DNA from: Cellulophaga sp. 20_2_10
GTDB taxonomy: Bacteria; Bacteroidota; Bacteroidia; Flavobacteriales; Flavobacteriaceae
Assembly: GCF_023476645.1 (NCBI RefSeq)
Contig: NZ_JAMCOJ010000003.1
Coordinates: 372,001 to 436,000 of the forward strand
DNA: 64,000 bases
Direction of reading: 5' to 3'
Shown here: one piece after another, positions 54,526 through 62,600 of the stretch
Numbering within the stretch: the first letter of the stretch is position 1
How the letters are laid out: every line of letters begins with the position of its first letter
Notes under the pieces: model-generated
Told to the model about the DNA's origin: nothing
The model's input: the letters and a program-made list of their open reading frames with translations, nothing else
Databases searched by the model: none
Made by a program: the position numbers and the translations under genes

Positions 54526-55344
54526 TTAGTTTTTGGCTAGTAATTCAGCTACTACCTCTTTTAACTTAGTTGGGTCGTTCGCAAACTTTTCTAAATTTAC
54601 TATTTCTACTTTTCTAAAATCTACAGGATGACTCTCGCTTTGTAAAGAAATACTGCCACTAGTTAATAGTTTGCCTTCTTTTGCTCCATTTTTTGGATCT
54701 AGCTGAGGTCTTGTATAACGTAAAACTTCTTCTCCGTTTACATAATGAACTATTAAAGAGTCTCTTAGGACTAATGCTTCTGCACGTACCCATTGGTCTC
54801 CGTGAAAAGTTTTAGAAGATGAGTTTGCGCAGTGTTGTTGTATAATTTCATCGTTAAAAACATACTGTGTTCCTGGTGTGCAAATGTTTGCCGTAGTACG
54901 CTCATCTTTACCATTGCCTCCTAAAAGTTGCATTTCAATAGAATTAGGGAAATCTTGGTCTACGGTCATACTATTAGGCGATTGCCCATGTAACATAAGT
55001 CCACTGTTTCTAATAGCCCAACCTTCGCCACCTTTTGCCTGCTCACCCACAAACCTGTATTCTACTCCAATTAAGTAAGCGGTATATGGTTTTTTGTAAA
55101 ATAGGTGTCCGTATTGCTGATTAAAATCTCCGTAGTTGTTATAGCGCACTTGTATGTTGCCATCTTTTACGCTAAATGTATTTGCGTAGTTATCGTTTAA
55201 AGGATGTGTTCTAATTTTTATTTGCCAGTCTTTTAAATCTTTTCCATTAAAAAGTTGTTTCCATTTGGGTTTGTTGTTATTGCAACTTACTAGAAAAAGC
55301 GCACACACAAGAATAATTAATGCACTATAGGTTTTGGTTTTCAT
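54526..55344 (-). CDS. DUF1080 (3-keto-disaccharide hydrolase-like) lipoprotein
   Basis: This 272-residue protein has lipobox LVSC (Cys21) and a concanavalin-like DUF1080 domain: WKQLFNGKDLKDWQIKI at the start, GWAIRNSGLMLHGQSP, IEMQLLGGNGKDERTTANIC, and GSISLQSESHPVDFRKVEI at the end. Members hydrolyse 3-keto-glycosides or bind glycans; the exact substrate here is unknown. It stands alone on the minus strand with convergent metE downstream. Confidence 0.88.
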   Translation of the reverse strand: MKTKTYSALIILVCALFLVSCNNNKPKWKQLFNGKDLKDWQIKIRTHPLNDNYANTFSVKDGNIQVRYNNYGDFNQQYGHLFYKKPYTAYLIGVEYRFVGEQAKGGEGWAIRNSGLMLHGQSPNSMTVDQDFPNSIEMQLLGGNGKDERTTANICTPGTQYVFNDEIIQQHCANSSSKTFHGDQWVRAEALVLRDSLIVHYVNGEEVLRYTRPQLDPKNGAKEGKLLTSGSISLQSESHPVDFRKVEIVNLEKFANDPTKLKEVVAELLAKN

Positions 55345-55506
55345 ATTTGGGTAGATTATTTAGGATCTGCTAAAGTATAAATTTAGAACGGAGATGCAGG
55401 GTATTAAGTATTTAAATTCGATGTAAAATCTTACGAAATTTTATTTTAAGTTAAATTAATGTATAAGATAATACTTCTTCGCAATAGTTATTAAGAGTAG
55501 AAAAGG

Positions 55507-55650
55507 CTAATAAGTAGTCTCAAGAGTCCTTTCAATTTCTAATATAATTAAAGAAATATCTTTTTCATTGGTAGACAAATTTACAAAAGAAGCTCTTATT
55601 CCTTTAGTGTTTTTATACACTGTAGACGTTTTATACACCTTGCCTTTTTT
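55507..55650 (-). pseudogene. Remnant resembling the C-terminus of a PLP-dependent decarboxylase
   Basis: On the minus strand an open frame of about 60 codons without a start ends in TAG at 55507-55509. It reads GKVYKTSTVYKNTKGIRASF and, further on, STNEKDISLIILEIERTLET. From memory this resembles the final strand-helix of group II PLP decarboxylases (VYKT...RAAFVNWRTTE type). The frame is closed upstream by TAA inside the methyltransferase CDS. It appears to be the 3' scar of a lost gene in the 320-base space before the methyltransferase. Identity is tentative. Confidence 0.45.
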
Positions 55651-55664
55651 TAAAATTGAATAAT

Positions 55665-56507
55665 TTAGTATAAGGTATCTTCTTGTTTTTTATACACGCC
55701 ACTAATTAGTTCTAATTTGTTGTCTTGTAAATGTTGTAATAGGTTTGTGTGCTTAGAAATTGTGGTAGTGCCCATTAGCAGTTCTAAGCTAATTTTAGGT
55801 GCGCCAAATTCTTTTATTTTGGGTAAAAGAGTTTTAAAAAAAGCAATACCGTCTTGTGTTTGGTTGGTGTGTTGCACTTTTGTGAGTCCTAGTTTAGTGG
55901 TTGTATTTTGCATTTCATCAACCGGAAAAAGAAAACTATGTGTAGCCTCATTAGCCCAAGGCATAGGGTAGGTTATTAGCTCTGTTCCTTTTTTAAAAAT
56001 ATCATAAAATAAAAAATGACCACCAGGTTTTAGAACTCTATTTATTTCTGAGTATAATTTTTCCTTGTTAGGAATATTCATTTGTACGTGCTGTGTCCAA
56101 ACTACCGAAAACGAATTGTCTTTATATGGTAATTCTGTGGCATCTCCTTGTGTAAAAGTTGTTTTGTTATCTAGACCTACTAATTTCGATAATAGCGTAG
56201 CAGTTCTAATATACTCTTTACTAAGATCTATGCCTGTAGTACTGCAATTGTAAAGGTCTGCTAACATACGGCACGGACCTCCTAGACCACAGCCAACATC
56301 TAAAACTATTTGGTTGTTTAAGTTTATGCTCTTGGCTAATTCTTTAGATACAGCAGCACCGCGCACGTGAAACTCGTCTACGCCAGCTAGGTTTGCTCTT
56401 GTTATTGCGTTTAAATCTAAATGTTGCTCAGTTAATTTTTGAAGAATTTCCTCGTACAAGCCTTCTCTGTGGTAGTGGTTTTCTATGTGTTGGTTCTGGT
56501 TTTTCAT
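55665..56507 (-). CDS. SAM-dependent class I methyltransferase
   Basis: This 280-residue protein has the class I fold: motif I VLDVGCGLGGPCRMLADLY (about 69-87), acidic end of strand 2 TGID (93-96), motif GDATELPYKDNSFSVVWTQHVQMNIPNK, and VLKPGGHFLFYDIF. It resembles the UbiE/sarcosine-glycine methyltransferase group, often annotated as acting on small molecules. The substrate is unknown. It follows the SecD-head lipoprotein gene and precedes a gene remnant. Confidence 0.88.
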   Translation of the reverse strand: MKNQNQHIENHYHREGLYEEILQKLTEQHLDLNAITRANLAGVDEFHVRGAAVSKELAKSINLNNQIVLDVGCGLGGPCRMLADLYNCSTTGIDLSKEYIRTATLLSKLVGLDNKTTFTQGDATELPYKDNSFSVVWTQHVQMNIPNKEKLYSEINRVLKPGGHFLFYDIFKKGTELITYPMPWANEATHSFLFPVDEMQNTTTKLGLTKVQHTNQTQDGIAFFKTLLPKIKEFGAPKISLELLMGTTTISKHTNLLQHLQDNKLELISGVYKKQEDTLY

Positions 56508-56611
56508 TGGTAGAACTAAAATACATAAAAGTAAAGCCCACTCTATAATGGCCTGTGTTAATTTTTAAAACGGATATAGAAAGAGACACATTAGTTCTAA
56601 AATATAGCGTA

Positions 56612-57529
56612 TTAGTGCTGTATCGCTCGTTCTTTTTTAATGTTGTCTACAATGTTTATAGCATCTGAATATGTTATTTTTCCGTTAATATCTATTTTTC
56701 CGTCATCAATTATAGACTCTACAAAAGGTGCAATTACAATATTGTCATCAATAAGAATTGCTAAATATCTTTTTTGATTTTTTTGAGTTAAGTATTTAAA
56801 TTCTCTTGCTCCATCTTTATTAAAAGTTACTGATATTCTGTAGTTTAAACTAGGGTTAGAAGACAGAGTAAAGTCTATTTCCTTTAGGTTGTTAAACGCT
56901 ATACCTGGTTCATCTTTAATAACAAATGTATCGGTAAAATTAGAACTGTTTCGTTCTTGCTCGTCATAACTTAAGACTTCATAGATGCCATTCGCTTTTT
57001 TTTGATGTTTTTTTGATATACCTTTTTTTATGTTTTTAGATTCAGAAGTTTCGTAATTAATTGAATCTAAACGATATATTTTATTTTTAAAGTCTTCAAA
57101 AACCAGATCATCTTCTTTTCTTAAAATTTCTAAAGCCTTAAATTTCTTTTCCTTAAGTTCTTTGGATAAGTTACTTGCTCTTTCTTGATAATTGTATGTG
57201 TTTATAGTCCTGTCTTGACTAAAATAGTCTTCAGAGTCTTTATGTAATTCATTAATTTCTTTAGTTGTAAAGTTCTCTTTGTAAAGCTCAATAATTTTAG
57301 CGTTCAAGGTGTGTTTAGAAATAGAGTTTTGTAGTTTTTCCACTTTATCTTTAGAAATATATGGTAACCTTTCTTTTAAGCCTTCAGTGTCAATCTCATT
57401 TACTTTTAAAAAGATTTGATACAAGCTGTCTAAGTCTAAAATTTTAGCATTAGTTATTTCTTTATCTTGACTATTGCAACTAACAAGGCTTATAGTAAAT
57501 AGTAGTATTAAAGTCTTTATGATTTTCAT
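56612..57529 (-). CDS. Lipoprotein with SecD head (P1)-like C-terminal domain
   Basis: This 305-residue protein has lipobox LVSC (Cys18), a helical charged region (about 25-175), and a C-terminal domain (about 181-303) that resembles the SecDF P1 head subdomain: YLAILIDDNIVIAPFVESIIDDGKIDINGKITYSDAINIVDNIK compares with the LAIVLDGKVxSAPxIxxPI...GxxxIxGxFT pattern of SecD. No SecD membrane helices are present. It is a tandem partner of the next gene, which carries the same domain. Function is unknown. Confidence 0.75.
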   Translation of the reverse strand: MKIIKTLILLFTISLVSCNSQDKEITNAKILDLDSLYQIFLKVNEIDTEGLKERLPYISKDKVEKLQNSISKHTLNAKIIELYKENFTTKEINELHKDSEDYFSQDRTINTYNYQERASNLSKELKEKKFKALEILRKEDDLVFEDFKNKIYRLDSINYETSESKNIKKGISKKHQKKANGIYEVLSYDEQERNSSNFTDTFVIKDEPGIAFNNLKEIDFTLSSNPSLNYRISVTFNKDGAREFKYLTQKNQKRYLAILIDDNIVIAPFVESIIDDGKIDINGKITYSDAINIVDNIKKERAIQH

Positions 57530-57582
57530 TTGTTTATTATTAATATCTAAAGCTATAGAATTAGAGTGATCTACTTAAATCG

Positions 57583-58056
57583 TTATTTGTGCTCTTTACT
57601 AATGTTGTCCGCTATAGTATTGGCTTCTTCTAAAGAAAAACCGCCGGTTATCTCTAGCTTACCATGCTCAATAGGACTATTTACAATAGGAGCAATAATA
57701 ATTTTACCATCTACGACTATGGCTAATGGTTTTTTAAGATTCTTATAAGTTAACTCTTTAAAAGCAATTGTGTTTGCCTTGTTAAAGACCATATGTATAA
57801 CGTAGCCGTGACCAGTTTCAGATACGCCAACTTTTAGTTTTTTTAGATTTGTTAATAGTATAGCGGGCTCTTTTTTTAGCTGAAGTGTTTTTTTAAACTC
57901 TGTATAATTTTGTTGCTTCTCTACGTAGTTTACCACTTCGTAAATACCATTAATTCTATCTCGTTTTTCTGTAGCGGTAATTTCATTGTCTTGTGCATGG
58001 CAATTGGTATAGCCAACAAGGATAAAAAGGAATAGTAAAGCCTTACGAATTTGCAT
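57583..58056 (-). CDS. Exported protein made of a single SecD head (P1)-like domain
   Basis: This 157-residue protein has a signal peptide (about 1-22, ending CHAQ) followed directly by the same domain as its downstream paralogue: INGIYEVVNYVEKQ against NGIYEVLSYDEQ, and LAIVVDGKIIIAPIVNSPIEHGKLEITGGFSLEEANTIADNI, a close match to the SecD signature. The gap to the paralogue is 53 bases, so the two are co-transcribed. A free periplasmic SecD head could bind exported chains, but this is speculation. Confidence 0.78.
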   Translation of the reverse strand: MQIRKALLFLFILVGYTNCHAQDNEITATEKRDRINGIYEVVNYVEKQQNYTEFKKTLQLKKEPAILLTNLKKLKVGVSETGHGYVIHMVFNKANTIAFKELTYKNLKKPLAIVVDGKIIIAPIVNSPIEHGKLEITGGFSLEEANTIADNISKEHK

Positions 58057-58155
58057 CTATTTTAAAATTTAGGTAAGCGCGGTTGTGATTTATTTTAGAT
58101 CGGCAACAACTACTGGTTAAGGCTAAAATAGACAAATATTTTTTATGAAGTATTT

Positions 58156-58803
58156 TTACTTACGCTCTAAATCTGTAATTAGCAATGGGTTGCTTTCTTT
58201 TAATTTATCTAAAAGGTCTTTTGTTTTATTGGTACTAGGGTTTTCTTTAAGTTCGTGGTACTCTTTAGTGGTTAAACCTACCATTTGTAAAAACTGAACC
58301 TCGCCGTGTGGCGTGTCTATTACACCAAGTTCTTTGTCTATAACAAAAGCTAGGGCTGTAATAACTGTATCGTATGCTGTTCTAATTGGCCCGTTTGCCG
58401 GTATTAAGTGGTATTCCTCAAACCATTTTTCTTTGTTAAAAACGTACTTTCCTAAATTCTGAATTAAATTGCACGCCCAGTTACTATTATCTTCATCACT
58501 GTGTTTTTTAAGTCTAAACGTAAGTTCAAAACCTAGTTTACTGTATTCCTCGCCTACAGATTCCTCATTGTAATAGAGCTCAGAAAACCCATAAGAAATG
58601 TAGTGAAAATGAGTTTCTTGCGCGTTACTAATGTAGACACTAATACCATCTATTGGTTCTGTACCTCCTAAGGCAAAAGGTAGCTGCGGAGCATAATGTT
58701 GCGGATTCTGCTCTGGATATATTTTTTCTACTACGGTGTCTATGCAATCCCAGCCAACCGAATCTTCTTCTGTGTATTTCTTTTTGTATTCTTTTAGTGT
58801 CAT
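58156..58803 (-). CDS. Suppressor of fused (SUFU) domain protein
   Basis: This 215-residue soluble protein has the SUFU pattern: GWDCIDTVVEKIYPEQNPQHYAPQLPFALGG at the start, ISVYISNAQETHFHYISYGFSELY (about 53-76), LGFELTFRLKK, and PANGPIRTAYDTVITALAFVIDKELGVIDTPHGEVQFLQMVGLTTKEY. Bacterial SUFU members are often immunity proteins of polymorphic toxin systems. No toxin gene is visible in the window. It is 39 bases downstream of an unrecognised gene with which it is probably co-transcribed. Confidence 0.82.
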   Translation of the reverse strand: MTLKEYKKKYTEEDSVGWDCIDTVVEKIYPEQNPQHYAPQLPFALGGTEPIDGISVYISNAQETHFHYISYGFSELYYNEESVGEEYSKLGFELTFRLKKHSDEDNSNWACNLIQNLGKYVFNKEKWFEEYHLIPANGPIRTAYDTVITALAFVIDKELGVIDTPHGEVQFLQMVGLTTKEYHELKENPSTNKTKDLLDKLKESNPLLITDLERK

Positions 58804-58842
58804 CGTTTTTATTTCTGATGTAGGTACTAAAGATACTAGATT

Positions 58843-59301
58843 CTACGCCATTTCTTTTAAAACTTGTTCGGGAGTTTTTTCTTTGTTAATCATAGTCATT
58901 AAACCCGTATCTGAATAGTATAGTATTGGGCCAATTATTTTTTCGAGCTCAAAAAGTACTTTAGTTATTGTTTCCCCATTGCTCTTGTAAAAACTCAATA
59001 TTTCTGTTATTGGTTCGGTCTTAGATTTAATTTTGTCGGCACTTATAATAGTGTAAGAGCCGTTATCTTCTTCTATGGTGCAACACCAACCATCTTCTTC
59101 ATTAAAATTTATATTAAGTTCTAAAACGATGTCTAAGTCGGCCGCAATAATGGAATTTTTAAGATCCTGAACTGTTGGGTACCTGCAGTCTATTTCTTTG
59201 GAGCAATCTATATCTAAATCAGAAATAAAAGACTCCAGAGGTCCATTTCTTTTTTCATCGCATAATTTTTTTAGTGGTATGCCGTACATCTTATATCCCA
59301 T
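58843..59301 (-). CDS. Unrecognised acidic 152-residue protein
   Basis: I recognise no family. It is soluble with no signal peptide and no membrane segment. The N-terminus MGYKMYGIPLKKLCDEKRNGP is followed by an acidic middle with five cysteines in all, a FNEEDGWCCTIEEDNG strand region near 66-81, and a C-terminus rich in charge. Its size, acidity and location just upstream of the SUFU gene suggest an immunity-like protein, but this is inference. A perfect 20-bp palindrome lies about 90 bases upstream of its ATG. Confidence 0.65.
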   Translation of the reverse strand: MGYKMYGIPLKKLCDEKRNGPLESFISDLDIDCSKEIDCRYPTVQDLKNSIIAADLDIVLELNINFNEEDGWCCTIEEDNGSYTIISADKIKSKTEPITEILSFYKSNGETITKVLFELEKIIGPILYYSDTGLMTMINKEKTPEQVLKEMA

Positions 59302-59390
59302 AGTTTGTTTGGTTTTAACTTTTGATTAGAATACTGTAATAGATTTGAATTATTTTTTAAGAACTTAAATATTTAACTCTCTGCTTTTAT

Positions 59391-59410
59391 AGATTGAAAA
59401 TTTTCAATCT
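59391..59410. repeat. Perfect 20-bp palindrome
   Basis: AGATTGAAAA (59391-59400) is followed directly by its exact reverse complement TTTTCAATCT (59401-59410). It lies in the 367-base gap between the helicase and the 152-residue gene, upstream of the latter. It has no T run, so it is more likely a protein-binding site than a terminator. Nothing else is evident in this gap. Confidence 0.5.
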
Positions 59411-59668
59411 TAATTCGGTTAAAATTTAGTTGTTCTATTTTTTAAAAATGTATTGATCCGTTGGTTAGACGTTACAATTACTTCACAATGTATAAACTAT
59501 TAAAATCACTTTATTACGGAAATCTGTAATTGGTAGGTTTTTATGTATAGTTGGTTCGCTAAAAAGTGTAGTTTGCTTTTTTTTCAAGGGTATTGTATAT
59601 CTAAATAGTCTATCTCTAACGCAATTGTCCAGTGCTTTTTGGTCTGTTTATTTTTAAGTATTTCTTTT

Positions 59669-62600
59669 TTAATTCATAATCTCTAATATTCTAACATATT
59701 TATCTAAGTCACCTATTTTAACAGTATCTCCAACAGATTTCCCTTTCAGTGCAATACCAAGTGGAGTTTTAATATTTATTTTCTGTATCCCATTTGTTTT
59801 TTCCAGTTTAGATACTAGTTGGTCTACTAAATGGACTTTTAAATCTTTATCAATATTCAAATATTTTACTTTTACTTTACTATTAACAGTAATGGTTTCT
59901 TTAAATAATGTTGTTTGAACATCTTCTTTTTCACTAACAGCTTCAATGGTTTCTTTTAAATCCTTTTTAAGGTTTGGAGATACTTTAGAAAGCTCATTTT
60001 TAATAATGGTAATATTATCTGTAAATGCTAGACCTGTTTTTGATTTATCTTCAAAAATTGATGGACTACTGTTTTCGATACTTCTTATAAATTCGACTAA
60101 TTTTTTTGTTTCCTTTTGTGGGTTTCTCCACCAATTTGTACTCCATATTCTATGAAATACAAAACCGTGTCCTTCAAGAATCTTTTGTCTGTGACTATCG
60201 TGTAAATATGCTTCTTGACTAGAATGATAAGAGGCTCCATCACATTCTATTGCGATTTTAGGAAGTCCAATATGTTTAGTATCGTAAACCATATCAATTC
60301 TAAATCCTGCAAATTGAAGTTGAAGAATTATATTTTTTTCGTCAAAATGTTCGGTTAGAGCTTCATAAACTTCCTCCTCAAAAGGTGATTCGAGGTCTTC
60401 ATTTAAGTTGTCGATTGTAGTACTTTTTGTAGAATTTTCTGCAAGTGTATTTAAAACAGAAATTCTTGCTTCATTGTCTTGTTCACTAACAGCTTTTGAG
60501 TATGCTAAATAGGCATATAAAGCTCCTCTTCTGTTATTTGAACCTTCATTGATTAAATGCTCTTTATAATTTAAAAATACATCTTCTGGAATGGAAGAAC
60601 ATACATATACTTTATATTTTGCTCTTGTAACAATAACATTTAAAAGTTTGTATCCTTTTTGATGATTTATTGAGCCAAATCTTTGGGCAAATTTCCCTTC
60701 TTTATTAATTCCATAAGTGGTTGATAGAATAATTACATCTCTTTCGTCTCCTTGAATATTTTCTAAATTTTTGACAAAAAAACCGTTTTCTTCGAGTTCA
60801 ACTATTTTGTTATTAAAATCTCTATATTTTTCAAATTTTCTTCTTTCATTAATCTTACCTAAAACTAAGTTTCTTTGATTGATGTTGAAAGTTGCCACTC
60901 CAACTGTTGGATATTCTCCGTTTGGAAGTCTTGAAATATTGTTATCAATAATGGACAGAATTGTCTCAGCTTCTTCGTCATTGGAAGTGTCAGAATATGT
61001 GCCATTTACGGGAACATATTTTATTGGAATGTAATCAAAACTGTTTGGAAGTGGTTTTAACCTTTGATTATAAAAGGCATAATTTGAATAATCAATTAGA
61101 TAAGGATGTCTTGAACGATAATGAAAGTCTAAATGTTTTTTCTCAAAACCTAATTCGGATGCAAAATCAAGAAGTGATTCACAATCTGAAAGTGAATTAC
61201 TTATGTCGTTTTTAATTTTATCTATTTCATCTTCAAATTCATCTTCATCATCAATCAAACCGTCAAATACTTTGCTGAAATAATTTGAAGGTGGCATTTG
61301 GTGTTCGTCTCCTGCAATGATAATTTGTTTCCCTTTTAAAAGTGCAGGTAAATTATCTTCTAATTTTAATTGACTTGCTTCATCAAACATAACAATATCA
61401 AAATATTGATTTTTGCCTTTAAAGAGATTACTTGCTACGTCTGGTGTTGTAAGAATTATTGGAAAAAAAGTTGTGAATAAATCCATATCCAACTTTACTA
61501 TTTCTCGTAAGGATAATCGTTTATGTCTTTTACCTGCTCGTTTGTTGTATAGATTTTCGACAGCTAAATTTAGATTCTTATTGTCAAAATCTCTGGTTGC
61601 ATCTATTTGTTTTGAGAACCAATATTCTCTAATATATTTAATCTGTTCTTTTTCAAGTTCAGACAAAGATTTTCCTAATTCAATATGGTCGTTATCATTT
61701 GTTGGTAAATCTGTATTCGCAGAATTTACAAGCATAGAATTAAGATAGAATATTAAAAATATTTTTCTCCAATTTGTTTTTTCCTTTAATTGGTCAATGA
61801 TTAGTTTATTATCTGCTGATAATGAATTGTAAAATTGAAACCACTTAAACTCAATTGAAAAAAGGTCATTTTCATTTGCTAAAAATTGTTCTTTTGAATC
61901 TAATAAAGTCTGAATTTGAGAACTTAACACGTTGTGAGAATCTCCATTCACTTTTTTGTTAGTCCAATTTTGTTCTTCTATTTTAGTTTTTAAATTACTG
62001 AAGTTTGATTTTATTGTTTGTAGTAGTTCTGTGTCAAATTCTTTTTCAGTTGATTCAAGTAAGTTTAAGAATTTGTACTCATTTTCTATTTTTGACTGAA
62101 ACTCTTTGTCAATTCTCTCCGTAATTAACTTGTGATTTTTGAGAATACCTTGATTTTCTTTAATTGATTTAGAAAAATTAATACTTTCAAAGTCTTTGCT
62201 ATGATTAGTTTTTAGTGAATAATCTTCAAAAAGTGTATATGTTGTTTTTTGCTCATTAAGTGTAGTTTTCTTTTCTTTTGAGAAGATAGAAATAGTTTTA
62301 AATAAAAAACCATTTGTTTTTTCTTCATCAAAAAAATCGTTGTTTGCTTCGTGTTTTGTTAGGATGTTTTGAATAGAATTTTCAATATCACTAATTGAAG
62401 TTTTTTGCAAATTAAATTGCTCATTTCTAATTTTATAATATTCTACTTCATAGCTTGAAATATCATCTAATATTATTTTCAACTCTTTTTTATAAATTGA
62501 AAAGTCTTCTTCAATTTGTTGTTCTACAATAAATGGATTGTCTCCAACTAATTTTGCAGAGTTGATAAAAGAAAGGTTTATATGAGGTTTAAACTCTTCA

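Noticed and set aside
59302-59668. Possible small gene or RNA in the gap after the helicase
   Set aside because: Only short frames with stops and no conserved RNA motif; just the 20-bp palindrome stands out.
61413-61748. Plus-strand frame inside the helicase gene
   Set aside because: Shadow of the helicase coding frame; no start context and no recognisable domain.
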